The notes under the pieces: model-generated
Seen by the model: only the letters and a program-made list of their open reading frames with translations
Told to the model about the DNA's origin: nothing
Databases searched by the model: none
Position numbers and translations under genes: made by a program
Shown: piece by piece, positions 37,196 to 45,116 of the stretch
How positions within the stretch are numbered: position 1 is the first letter of the stretch
Layout: each line of letters opens with the position of its first letter
Origin: CAVVSD01 sp963757125
Lineage (GTDB): Bacteria; Actinomycetota; Thermoleophilia; Solirubrobacterales; Solirubrobacteraceae
Direction of reading: 5' to 3'
DNA length: 64,000 bases
Assembly: GCA_963757125.1 (NCBI GenBank)
Contig: CAVWQP010000009.1
Location: forward strand, 1,488,001-1,552,000

Positions 37196-37574
37196 CCCGC
37201 AGCACGTCGCTGTCGAAGCTCGCGAGGCGCACGTCGTCCAGACCGCGGTGCGTGGCGAGCCGCGCGGTCGCCACGGCGAACGCGTCGGGCAGCTTCAGGC
37301 CCGTCTCGCTGCGCAGGGCTGCGGCGCGACGTGCGAGCGCGGCATCGACGGGGATCGTCTCGATGTCGAGCTGCGTCAGCATCCGCGTCACGCGATCCTC
37401 GACGCCCGCGCGGATCGGCCCGATGAGGATCTCCGCGAGGTTGACCGCGCAGAGCCACCGGCGCGTGCCGGGCGCCGTGGCCTCGTGCATCCACGTGACC
37501 GCCTGTCGGTGGTGGGCGTCGTCGCGGTTGAGGAAGCCGATGAGGACGTCGCTGTCGAAGACGACTACGCCCAC
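37185..37574 (-). CDS. vapC: PIN-domain toxin, VapC family
   Basis: A 129-residue PIN-domain ribonuclease. The acidic residues expected for metal binding are visible: VFDSDVLIGFL at the start (Asp7/Asp9), the central Glu in NLAEILIGP, Asp in LPDAFAVATA, and the terminal FDSDV. The GTG start overlaps the antitoxin stop by 10 bp, the typical antitoxin-first order. Its 3' end overlaps the amino acid permease gene. VapC toxins cut tRNA or rRNA; the target is unknown. Confidence 0.88.
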   Translation of the reverse strand: MGVVVFDSDVLIGFLNRDDAHHRQAVTWMHEATAPGTRRWLCAVNLAEILIGPIRAGVEDRVTRMLTQLDIETIPVDAALARRAAALRSETGLKLPDAFAVATARLATHRGLDDVRLASFDSDVLRATP

Positions 37575-37783
37575 CCGCGCCGGACCTCGTCGAGGTAGTC
37601 CTCAGGGAAGACCTCGCCGTCGAGGCTGCCGGCGTGCTGTTCGATGAGCTCGCGGGTTCGGACGAGCTCGACGCGGCCGGGCCCGACCGCGCGGATGCGG
37701 AGGTCGTCACCCGCGGTCAGCCCTGCCTTGCGCATGACCTCGGCAGGGATGGTGATCTGGTTCTTCCGCGACACGGCACTCAT
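37565..37783 (-). CDS. vapB: AbrB/MazE-type antitoxin, VapB
   Basis: A 72-residue antitoxin with an AbrB-like swapped-hairpin DNA-binding N-terminus (SRKNQITIPAEVMRKAGLTAGD) and an acidic C-terminal toxin-binding tail (DGEVFPEDYLDEVRRGW). The ATG at 37783 is preferred over a longer frame starting at 37834 because the upstream part is the operator region. A perfect inverted repeat at 37786-37813 lies just upstream of the ATG, consistent with autoregulation. Confidence 0.85.
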   Translation of the reverse strand: MSAVSRKNQITIPAEVMRKAGLTAGDDLRIRAVGPGRVELVRTRELIEQHAGSLDGEVFPEDYLDEVRRGWA

Positions 37784-37785
37784 GT

Positions 37786-37813
37786 GCTTTACCGTATCGC
37801 CGAGCGGTAAAGC
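37786..37813. promoter_or_regulatory. Perfect palindrome, likely VapB operator
   Basis: GCTTTACCG (37786-37794) and CGGTAAAGC (37805-37813) form 9-bp arms with a 10-bp spacer. The palindrome fills the 31-bp gap between the vapB ATG (37783) and the divergent ATG at 37815. It is likely the VapBC autoregulatory site and may also control the divergent gene. Confidence 0.7.
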
Positions 37814-37814
37814 A

Positions 37815-38411
37815 ATGAGCGGCCGGATTGTCACGAAGGCGTCACACAGTCTCGTCGTCGACGCCGAGCGCTACCTGCCGCTCGAGCCGAGACACGAGGA
37901 CCAGGTGTGCCTGCGCGCCGCCCTCCGGGAGGGGCTGGGGGAGCTTGCCGTCCGCGACGGCGACGTCCTGCACGCGCGTCTGTCCGGTCCGCTGCCGATC
38001 AACACGGACGTCGAGAACGCGCTCCTCTACAACGTGGGCGGGTTGGGGGACCTCATGCGCAACGGCGTCCGGTTCGATCTCGGCGACGAGCCGACGGAGG
38101 GGCGCACTGGGATGCAGGCGGAGGAGGACCCGGCGGCCGCGCAGGCGGGGGCGCCGCGCGTCGCCGCCGACCTGGGCGAGCGCGAGGCGGACGTCGCGTC
38201 GGCGCTGCTCGACCGGAGCCGGGCGGTGCTCGGGCTCGTGAAGGGCCTGCGCCGCCCCTCGGGCTGGAGCCCGTCCGACAACCGGTGCGTCGCCGCGGAC
38301 ATCCGCCTCCGCCCGGGCGACGCGTGGACGGTGCAGGGCGACGTCGTGACCGTCGTTCCGCTGTCGTCCGTTAGGTTCACCAGCGGCCCACGACGGAGGA
38401 GAGCAACGTGA
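37815..38411 (+). CDS. Protein of unknown function next to LLM oxidoreductase
   Basis: A 198-residue protein with a coherent N-terminal domain: ERYLPLEPRHEDQVCLRAALREGL, then RLSGPLPINTDVENALLYNVGGLGDLMRNGVRFDLGDE. A central Ala/Glu-rich linker leads to a basic C-terminus. No domain is recognised and no signal peptide is seen. The ATG directly follows the vapBC palindrome. The stop overlaps the LLM oxidoreductase start (GTGA), which suggests a shared pathway. A start further downstream cannot be excluded. Confidence 0.65.
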   Translation: MSGRIVTKASHSLVVDAERYLPLEPRHEDQVCLRAALREGLGELAVRDGDVLHARLSGPLPINTDVENALLYNVGGLGDLMRNGVRFDLGDEPTEGRTGMQAEEDPAAAQAGAPRVAADLGEREADVASALLDRSRAVLGLVKGLRRPSGWSPSDNRCVAADIRLRPGDAWTVQGDVVTVVPLSSVRFTSGPRRRRAT

Positions 38412-39643
38412 AGGTCGCGATGTTCCAGCAGGCGCCCTACCGGTTCCTGCCGGAGGACTTCGAGCAGCGCTACGCGTCGTGCGTCACGACGCCGTACCCC
38501 GAGCTCGCGGATGCGGAGGGGATCACGTCGACGATCCACAGCATGCTCGACGAGCTCGTGCTCGGCGCGCGGTCGGGCTTCGACGGCGTCGTGGTCACCG
38601 AGCACGGCCAGGCGGCGTACGACATCACGCCGAACCCGAGCCTCCCCGCGGCGATCCTCGGTCACACGCTGCGCACGGAGGGGCTCGACGCCGCGCTCAT
38701 CGTCCTCGGCCGCTCGCTGGGCAAGACCCGCGAGCCGCTGAAGATCGCCGAGGAGTACGCGATGCTCGACGTCATCTCGGGCGGGCGGCTCGTCGCGGGC
38801 TTCCCCGTCGGGCTGTCCTACGACGCGAACATCAACCAAGGCATCCCCGGGGTCGACACGCGCGGCCGGTTCAAGGAGGGCTACGAGCTCCTCCGGCGCG
38901 CGTGGGCGTCCGAGGAGCCCTTCGCGTTCAATGGCCGCTACTCCCAGTACGCCAACGTCAACATGTGGCCGCGCCCGGTCCAGGATCCGCATCCGCCGCT
39001 CTGGTTCCCTGGGAGTGGCAACCCGGGCACGATGGGCTTCGTGCTCGACCAGGACGCCGCCTTCGTCCTGCTCACCTGGTTCGGGGTGAAGATGGGCGGC
39101 GAGGGGATCTTCGAGCGCTTCTGGGAGATGTGCGAGGCGAAGGGCAAGGAGGTCAACCCGCACCGCGTCGCGGTCGTGCAGGTCTGCGCGGTCGCCGAGA
39201 CCGACGAGCGCGCCGAGGCGGAGTACGGCCCCTGGCTCGAGAAGGGCTTCCGTCACGGTGTGGGGTCCATCCCGCTGCACTTCCTCCTGCAGCCCGGTTA
39301 TGTGCCGTTCAAGGGCCTCCAGGGCATGCTGCGCTCGACAGCCGACCCCGGCATCGCCGCGCGGCTCAACAGCGTGACGTTCCGCGAGCTGGCCGATGAG
39401 GGCTGTGTCATCGTCGGCAGCCCGGCGACCGTGCGCGAGCGCCTGGAGTCGGTCTGCCGCGAGATGAAGGTGGGCAACCTCCTCGTGATGCTGCACATGG
39501 GGGAGATGCCGCACGAGCTGGCGGAGAAGTCGATCCGCATGTTCTCCGAGGAGGTCCTCCCGCACGTCCAGGGCATGTGGGAGCGCGACGGCTTCGAGCA
39601 CCGGTGGTGGCCCACCGGCGTGCCGGCGAAGGCGGCCGCGTGA
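38408..39643 (+). CDS. LLM class flavin-dependent oxidoreductase
   Basis: This 411-residue luciferase-like monooxygenase-fold protein has KVAMFQQAPYRFLPEDFEQ, GFDGVVVTEHGQAAYD, IVLGRSLGKTREPLKIAEEYAMLD and SGGRLVAGFPVG. It is related to, but clearly diverged from, the enzyme at 33761. It is translationally linked to the upstream unknown protein and the downstream hydrolase (1-bp overlap). A catabolic oxidation/hydrolysis sequence is likely; substrate and cofactor are unknown. Confidence 0.87.
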   Translation: MKVAMFQQAPYRFLPEDFEQRYASCVTTPYPELADAEGITSTIHSMLDELVLGARSGFDGVVVTEHGQAAYDITPNPSLPAAILGHTLRTEGLDAALIVLGRSLGKTREPLKIAEEYAMLDVISGGRLVAGFPVGLSYDANINQGIPGVDTRGRFKEGYELLRRAWASEEPFAFNGRYSQYANVNMWPRPVQDPHPPLWFPGSGNPGTMGFVLDQDAAFVLLTWFGVKMGGEGIFERFWEMCEAKGKEVNPHRVAVVQVCAVAETDERAEAEYGPWLEKGFRHGVGSIPLHFLLQPGYVPFKGLQGMLRSTADPGIAARLNSVTFRELADEGCVIVGSPATVRERLESVCREMKVGNLLVMLHMGEMPHELAEKSIRMFSEEVLPHVQGMWERDGFEHRWWPTGVPAKAAA

Positions 39644-40401
39644 TGCGCGAGGAGATCGTCCCCGTCGGCGGCGGCCGGATCGACATGCGCGTGCAGGTCG
39701 CGGGAGAAGGACCGCCGCTCGTGTTCCTCCACAACGCCGGCGGCATGATGTGGGACCCGTTCCTGGAGGAGATCGGCCGCACGCGCACCGTCTACGCGCC
39801 GCTCGTGCCCGGCACGTCGGCCGACGATCCGGACGCGATCGACGAGGTCCGCGACCTGTGGGAGCTCGTCCTGCTCGAGCAGGAGGCGCTCGCCGCGCTC
39901 GGCGTGCTCGGCGCCGACGTCGTCGGCAGCTCCTTCGGCGGCATGCTCGGCTGCGAGCTCCAGGCGACGTTCCCCGGGATGTTCGGCAAGCTCGTGGTGC
40001 TCGACCCGATCGGCCTGTGGCGCGACGACGCGCCCGTCACCAACTGGCTGCTGAAGGCGCCCGAGGAGCTGCCCGCGCTCCTCTTCGCCGACCCGGCGTC
40101 CGCGCCGCCGCCCGACCTGAGCCCGGACGCGATCGCGCTGGCGACCTGGACCATCGGCTGCACGGCGAAGTTCGTCTGGCCGGTGCCCGACCGCGGGCTC
40201 GCCCGGCGGCTGCATCGCATCACGGCGCCGACGCTCGTGATCTGGGGCGCCCAGGACGGGCTCGTCCCCGCCGTCTACGCCGAGGAGTTCGGCAAGCGGA
40301 TCGCGGGCGCGAGGGTCGAGGTGCTCGAGGGCTGCGGGCACGTCCCGCAGGTGGAGAAGCAGGCGGAGACGCTCGCGCTCGTCCGGGGGTTCCTGAGCTG
40401 A
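39643..40401 (+). CDS. Alpha/beta hydrolase
   Basis: This 252-residue hydrolase has the oxyanion segment LVFLHNAGGMMWDPF, nucleophile elbow GSSFGG, an Asp in IWGAQDGLVP and the catalytic His in GCGHVPQVEK. The ATG at 39643 overlaps the LLM stop (TGATG), so the pair is co-translated. It may hydrolyse the product of the oxidoreductase; this is inferred from order only. Confidence 0.87.
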   Translation: MREEIVPVGGGRIDMRVQVAGEGPPLVFLHNAGGMMWDPFLEEIGRTRTVYAPLVPGTSADDPDAIDEVRDLWELVLLEQEALAALGVLGADVVGSSFGGMLGCELQATFPGMFGKLVVLDPIGLWRDDAPVTNWLLKAPEELPALLFADPASAPPPDLSPDAIALATWTIGCTAKFVWPVPDRGLARRLHRITAPTLVIWGAQDGLVPAVYAEEFGKRIAGARVEVLEGCGHVPQVEKQAETLALVRGFLS

Positions 40402-40667
40402 CCGACAAGGCGCGTTACGTCGTCCGCTTCAGCGGCGACATGTCGAAGCAGGCCGCGAAGGCGCTGCGCGCCGCGCACATGGGGCGCCAGCGCCGCGACA
40501 CGTTCTTCCCGGAGCCGCTGCCGTACTCGACGACCGTCGTCCTGTACGCCGAGAGCCCCGAGGACGCCGTCGCGCGCGTGCGGTCGGCGCTCGACGGCCT
40601 CGGGGACTTCGCCGGGTTCGAATCGGCCCCGTTCAGCGGACCGGACGCACAGCGATCCACGACTTGA
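40398..40667 (+). CDS. Small protein, unassigned
   Basis: An 89-codon frame follows the hydrolase: ARYVVRFSGDMSKQAAKALRAAH, then PYSTTVVLYAESPEDAVARVRSAL, a beta-alpha pattern like a small ferredoxin-like domain. The start is unclear: no ATG/GTG/TTG lies at the junction, so either CTG at 40398 (overlapping the hydrolase stop) or ATG at 40440 is used. Its 3' end overlaps the convergent methyltransferase by 35 bp. It is the fourth member of the LLM cluster, with unknown function. Confidence 0.5.
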   Translation: MTDKARYVVRFSGDMSKQAAKALRAAHMGRQRRDTFFPEPLPYSTTVVLYAESPEDAVARVRSALDGLGDFAGFESAPFSGPDAQRSTT

Positions 40668-41238
40668 CGAGGCCCCCGAGGCGCTCGGCGTGGATCTCGC
40701 CGGGGAACAGCCCCTGCAGCTCCGCGCGGCCGAGCAGCGAGATGTCCTCCCAGGACCCGGCAGCCCCGAGGCGCCAGTAGGGCCTGCGCGCGCTCGGCGG
40801 CAGCCAGTGCGCGAAGGGGAGCAGCGCGTGCGGCTCGATCGGGAACGAGCGCGCCGGCGTCTGCACGTACCAGCCGCGCGCGACCCGCCGCACCTCGGCC
40901 GCGAACGCCGCCCGCAGCCCGGGCGCCACGTGCTCGACGACGCTCGACGAGTAGGCGAGATCGAACGCGTCGTCCTCGAACGGCAGGCGCTGCGTCGCGT
41001 CCGCGAGCACGAACGGCCCCGGGTACGACGGCCGCTCGACGAGGTCGGTCCCCGTCACGTCCAGATCGGGGGCGAGGCCGCGCAGCCCGAGCGTGCCGCA
41101 GCCGACGTCGAGGATGCGCGTCGCCGGCGTCGCGCCGGTCAGCGCGAAGAGCGCCGCATGGCGCCGCGCACGGGCCCGCGCAGCGATCGGGTCGGCGATC
41201 CTGGCCAGCGGCCCGCTCGCCGTTCCATAGACCTTCAC
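40633..41238 (-). CDS. Class I SAM-dependent methyltransferase
   Basis: This 201-residue methyltransferase has motif I ILDVGCGTLGLRG, post-motif acid (GTDLVER), ADATQRLPFEDDAFDLAYSSSVVEHV (motifs II-III), and a C-terminal region with WYVQTPARSFPIEPH, typical of the Methyltransf_11 group. The GTG at 41238 follows GGGGAAGA and yields MKVYGTASG. A longer upstream frame is antisense to ispG and not real. The target is unknown. Confidence 0.82.
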   Translation of the reverse strand: MKVYGTASGPLARIADPIAARARARRHAALFALTGATPATRILDVGCGTLGLRGLAPDLDVTGTDLVERPSYPGPFVLADATQRLPFEDDAFDLAYSSSVVEHVAPGLRAAFAAEVRRVARGWYVQTPARSFPIEPHALLPFAHWLPPSARRPYWRLGAAGSWEDISLLGRAELQGLFPGEIHAERLGGLVKSWIAVRPVR

Positions 41239-41259
41239 AGCGGCATCTTCCCCGGTTCG

Positions 41260-41265
41260 TACACT
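41260..41265 (+). promoter_or_regulatory. -10-like TACACT before ispG
   Basis: TACACT ends 9 nt before the ispG ATG at 41275. A GGAGGG follows it, so either a very short leader or a leaderless start is possible. No good -35 box at standard spacing. Confidence 0.35.
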
Positions 41266-41274
41266 GGAGGGCCG

Positions 41275-42522
41275 ATGCCCTCGGAGCGACAGATCGACGT
41301 CGGCGGCGTGCTCATCGGTGGCGGTGCCCCGGTCGCCGTCCAGACGATGACGAAGACGGAGACCGCGAACCTCGACGCGACGATGGAGCAGATCCGCCGC
41401 GTGGCCGAGGTGGGCGCCGACATCGTGCGCTGCGCCGTCCCGCGCGAGCAGGACGTCGAGGCGCTCAAGGTGATCGTCAGGGAGTCGCCGATCCCCGTCA
41501 TCGCCGACATCCACTTCAACCACACGCTCGCGCTGAAGTCCCTGGAGGCCGGCGCGCACTGCGTGCGGCTCAACCCGGGCAACATCGGCGGTCCCGAGAA
41601 GGTCGCCGAGGTCATCGCGAAGGCCAAGCAGCTGGGCACGCCGATCCGCGTCGGCGTCAACTCCGGCTCGCTGCCCCGGCATCTGCGCGAGCTCGAGTTC
41701 ACCGATCCGGTGGAGGCGCTCGTCACCGCCGCGGTGGAGACGGTCGAGCTCATGGAGGGCCTGGACTTCGACAACTTCAAGGTGTCGATGAAGTCCACGT
41801 CGGTGCCGAACACGATCGCCGCCAACCGGCTGCTCGCCCAGCGCATCCCGTACCCGCTGCACCTCGGCGTGACCGAGGCGGGCACGAAGTGGTCGGGCTC
41901 GCTGAAGAGCGCGGTCGGCCTCGGCACGCTGCTGGCCGACGGCGTCGGCGACACGATCCGCATCTCCCTCTCGACGTTCCACGCCGAGGAGGAGGTCAAG
42001 GTCGCCTGGGAGATCCTCAAGGCGCTCAAGCTCCGCGAGCGCGGACCGGTGCTCATCGCCTGCCCGACCTGCGGCCGGCTGCAGTTCGACATGGACTCGG
42101 TCGTCGCCGAGGTCGAGCGTCGCCTCGAGGCCTACGCGGACCCGATCGAGGTCTCGATCCTCGGCTGCGCGGTGAACGGCATCGGCGAGGCGCGCCACGC
42201 CGACTTCGGCATCACGGGCGCGAAGGACATGGGGATGATCTACTCGCGCGGCGAGCCCCTGAAGAAGGTCGCGACCGAGAACCTCGTCGACGAGCTCTTC
42301 GCGGAGATCGACCGCTGGTACGCGGCCGGAAAGACGGTCGTCGTCGATGAGCAGGCAGCCGCGGAGGCCGCCGAGTGGCTCGCGGAGAACGAGGACTCGA
42401 CGGCGATGACGCCCGAGCGCCTCGCCGCGCTCGAGGCCGAGAAGGCGCGCGAGGAGGCCGACAAGGCCGCCGAGTTCGCCGAGTCCAGCCCGGTCACGGG
42501 CCGCCGGTTCCAGCGCGCCTAG
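41275..42522 (+). CDS. ispG: 4-hydroxy-3-methylbut-2-enyl diphosphate synthase
   Basis: IspG converts MEcPP to HMBPP with a [4Fe-4S] cluster, the penultimate MEP-pathway step. The 415-residue chain has VAVQTMTKTETAN, the TIM-barrel core VIADIHFNHTLAL and RLNPGNIGG, and the cluster region with CPTCGR and GCAVNGIGEA. The C-terminal 50 residues form a charged Glu/Ala coil (AALEAEKAREEADKAAE) beyond the family core, as in S2 of this genome. The ATG at 41275 matches the family N-terminus. Confidence 0.96.
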   Translation: MPSERQIDVGGVLIGGGAPVAVQTMTKTETANLDATMEQIRRVAEVGADIVRCAVPREQDVEALKVIVRESPIPVIADIHFNHTLALKSLEAGAHCVRLNPGNIGGPEKVAEVIAKAKQLGTPIRVGVNSGSLPRHLRELEFTDPVEALVTAAVETVELMEGLDFDNFKVSMKSTSVPNTIAANRLLAQRIPYPLHLGVTEAGTKWSGSLKSAVGLGTLLADGVGDTIRISLSTFHAEEEVKVAWEILKALKLRERGPVLIACPTCGRLQFDMDSVVAEVERRLEAYADPIEVSILGCAVNGIGEARHADFGITGAKDMGMIYSRGEPLKKVATENLVDELFAEIDRWYAAGKTVVVDEQAAAEAAEWLAENEDSTAMTPERLAALEAEKAREEADKAAEFAESSPVTGRRFQRA

Positions 42523-42561
42523 CGGCGTTAGCGACATGGCAGGGCGGGAAGGCCACGCCCC

Positions 42562-42852
42562 ATGCCCGACTTCACCACCCGCTACGGCACGACGCACGCC
42601 GGCCATGAGATCGAGCTCGACTTCGACCGGTCGAGGATCGTCCTGAACCAGGCCCGCCTGATGGTCGACGGCGACGTCGTCGACAAGGCCAACATCTTCT
42701 ACGGCGACCGGGAACTCACGACGACGCTGCCCGACGGCACCGAGGTCCACGTCACGGTGGACAGCGGGATGATGGGGGAGCTGCGGCGGGCGCAGTTGCG
42801 CGGGTCGGATGGGTCGTGGACGGATCTGACGGAGCGTCGCGGCGGGGTCTGA
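42562..42852 (+). CDS. Small conserved-looking protein, unassigned
   Basis: A 96-residue protein with alternating beta pattern (HEIELDFDRSRIVLNQARLMVDGDVVDKANIFYGDRELTT-like region; short motif DGDVVDKANIFYG) and no signal peptide. GGGAAGG lies about 8-10 nt before the ATG and could be partly hidden in a 5-bp GGGCG/CGCCC stem. No domain is recognised. It follows ispG by 39 bp. Confidence 0.65.
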   Translation: MPDFTTRYGTTHAGHEIELDFDRSRIVLNQARLMVDGDVVDKANIFYGDRELTTTLPDGTEVHVTVDSGMMGELRRAQLRGSDGSWTDLTERRGGV

Positions 42853-42885
42853 GCGCCGTTCCGTCGTGCGCCTGGGCTCGGAGGC

Positions 42886-43037
42886 GTGACCGGACTGCTC
42901 ATCGAGGGCGGATCCGGGTGGATGCGGCGGCTCGGGTGAGCTTTCGTCTCACATGCAGACCAAAGTCCACCCGCGCTCGCCGAGCCTGCCGCTCCCGCTC
43001 GGGTTGCCGTCGATGAGCAGCTCGAGCCCGGTGGCCT
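42886..43037. repeat. Long imperfect inverted repeat next to the MFS pseudogene
   Basis: Segment 42886-42936 and the reverse complement of about 42982-43037 align over roughly 50 bp, including a perfect 11-bp core CTGCTCATCGA (42895-42905) / TCGATGAGCAG (43010-43020). A small GTGAG/CTCAC hairpin lies between. The stretch 42853-43040 holds no gene that I can support. It may be the remnant of a duplicated gene end or element terminus. Confidence 0.45.
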
Positions 43038-43040
43038 CTC

Positions 43041-44137
43041 TCACCCCGCCCCGACCGCCGCCGGCCGGAGCAACCCGACCGACGCGGCGAGGAACGCGCC
43101 GCCCAGGCCCTCGGTGACCGCCACCGTCGTCGCGACGGCGCTGCCCAGCGCGCCGCCGATCTGGAACGCGGCGGTGTTCGTGCCGGAGGTCGGTCCAGTA
43201 GCCGCCGTGCTCCGACGGCCCCGACAGCAGGAGCGCGCCCACCCCGAGCAGCACCGCGCCGCCCGCGGCGACCCACCACACGCCGACGCGCCCGACGAGG
43301 CTCTGCCCGGCGAACGAGCCGGCCACGGCCCCGACGGTCAGCACCGTCGTCCCCAGCCCGTACGTCAGCGGCGAGAAGCCCAGGACGCCCTGTCCGTAGT
43401 TCGACGCCGTCAGGCCGACGCCCCACGCGGCCATGCGGCCAGGAGCATCAGAGGCGCCGCCAGGCCGGGGGCGCGGAACAGGCCGAGCGGGACGAGCGGC
43501 GCGCGCGCCCGCGTCTCGATGGCCAGGAACGCGGCGAAGAGCGCCACGGCCGCGGCCAGCACGAGCAGCGTCCGCGGCGAGCCCCAGCCCGCGTCGGGCG
43601 CCTGGACCAGCGCGTACAGGAGGGCGACGAGCGCGATCGGGATGTTGATGAAGAAGATCGCGCGCCACCCGATCACGTCGGTCAGGACGCCGCCGACGAG
43701 CAGCGCGACGGTCGCGCCGACGCCGCCGACCGCGCCCCAGACCGCGAGCGCGGTGTTGCGCTCCGCGTCGTCCTCGAACGTCGTCACGAGGATCGACAGC
43801 GCCGTCGGCGCCATGAGCGCCGCGGAGACGCCGTGGACGACGCGCGCGCCGACGAGGAAGCCGGGTGAGGTCGCCAGCCCGCACGCCAGCGACGCCGCCG
43901 CGAAGAGCGCGGTGCCCGCGATGAGGGTCCGCCGGCGGCCGAGCAGGTCGCCCGCGCGGCCGCCGAGGATGAGCAGCCCGCCGAACGCGAGCAGGTAGGC
44001 GCTGAGCACCAGCCGAGGTCGCGCTGCAGCGACGGCAGGGCGCCGATGACGATCTGCGAGTCGAGGATCACCATCAGGGCAACCGCGCAGAGCAGCGCGA
44101 GCGCCTTCTAGCGCCGGGGATCGGGTTCATGGGTCAT
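43041..44137 (-). pseudogene. Decayed MFS drug exporter (EmrB/QacA-like)
   Basis: Pieces of a 14-helix DHA2-type exporter are spread over three frames. The start MTHEPDPRR is followed by TAG (44108-44110) where a Trp codon is expected, then KALALLCAVAL and SQIVIGALPSLQRDLGW. A short deletion with frame change near 44012 leads to VLSAYLLAFGGLLILGGRAGDLLG and WRAIFFINIPIAL. Another frame change near 43435 leads to SNYGQGVLGFSPL, and a larger deletion near 43190 removes about one helix pair before TNTAAFQIGGALGSAVATTV and the stop at 43041. The gene cannot make a full transporter. It follows the sigma factor gene by 22 bp. Confidence 0.82.
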
Positions 44138-44159
44138 GCGACCCATGACCAGCCCCGCG

Positions 44160-45116
44160 CTAGGAACTCATCACGGAGGGGAGCCCGAACGCGGCGAAGC
44201 GGTCCGGGTCCAGGAAGAACCCGGTCACCGACGCGATGCGGTCCCCGCGCAGCTCGATGACGTCGATCACGTGGGCGGCGAAGACGCCGTCGTCGTCGCG
44301 CATGTAGCAGCCGACGGCGAGCTGCCCGTTGGCGTGGGCGGGCAGATGCCGCCACTCCTGGGACATCGGCTTGTCGGCCAGGAACGCCCCCACGTCGGCC
44401 AGCCCGCGGTACCACTCGCGCCACGGCGGCATCGACCACGTGACGTCCTCGGCGAGCAGCTCGACCATCGCATCGACGTCGCCGCGCTCGAGCGCCGACG
44501 TGTACCGCTCGACGAGGCGGTGCAGCCGCTCGTCGCCGAGCTCGCGCAGCGTGGCCTGCTGGCTCTCGTCCGGCACCCGCTCGGCGACACGCGTCCGCGC
44601 GTGCTGCAGCGCGCTGGTGACCGAGGCGACGGTCGTCTCCATCGCATCCGCCGTCTCGCGCGCCGAAAGCGCGAGCACGTCGCGCAGCAGGAGGGCGGCG
44701 CGCTGGTTGGGCGGCAGGTGCTGCAGCGCGGCGACGAACGCCAGCTCGACGCGCTCGCGCTGCTCGGCGGTCGCCTCGGGACCCAGCGCCGCGTCGGGGA
44801 ACGGCTCGAGCCACGGCTGCTCGGCCACCGGCTCGCCAAGCGGTGCGATGGGGTCCGCCGGGTCGCCGTCCAACGGCAGCGCGCGGCGGCCACGTCGGTC
44901 GATGGCGGTCAGCGCGACGTTCGTCGCGATCCGGTACAGCCAGCCCCGCAGCGAGCTTCGGCCCTCGAAGCGGTCCAGCCCCCGCCAGGCGCGCAGGAGG
45001 GTCTCCTGGAGCGCGTCCTCGGCGTCGTGGAGCGACCCGAGCATCCGGTACAGATGCGCGAGCAGCTCCCGCCGGTGCGGCTCGACGAGGGCCGGGAAGT
45101 CCGCCTCGGCGCTCAC
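44160..45116 (-). CDS. Sigma-70 family factor with C-terminal SnoaL-like domain
   Basis: A 318-residue ECF-type sigma factor. Region 2 (YRMLGSLHDAEDALQETLLRAWRGL), region 4 HTH (LPPNQRAALLLRDVLALSARETADAMETTVASVTSALQHAR) and a SnoaL/NTF2-like tail (ERYTSALERGDVDAMVELLAEDVTWSMPP..) give the architecture of tail-regulated ECF factors (SigG/SigJ/ECF41-like), in which the tail controls activity without a separate anti-sigma. No anti-sigma gene is adjacent. GTG 45116 overlaps the ggt stop by 4 bp, so the sigma gene is co-translated with ggt. Confidence 0.88.
   Translation of the reverse strand: MSAEADFPALVEPHRRELLAHLYRMLGSLHDAEDALQETLLRAWRGLDRFEGRSSLRGWLYRIATNVALTAIDRRGRRALPLDGDPADPIAPLGEPVAEQPWLEPFPDAALGPEATAEQRERVELAFVAALQHLPPNQRAALLLRDVLALSARETADAMETTVASVTSALQHARTRVAERVPDESQQATLRELGDERLHRLVERYTSALERGDVDAMVELLAEDVTWSMPPWREWYRGLADVGAFLADKPMSQEWRHLPAHANGQLAVGCYMRDDDGVFAAHVIDVIELRGDRIASVTGFFLDPDRFAAFGLPSVMSS

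Noticed and set aside
33761..41238. Secondary-metabolite gene cluster
   Set aside because: Only LLM enzymes, hydrolase and a methyltransferase; no synthase-type core gene, so catabolism is more likely.
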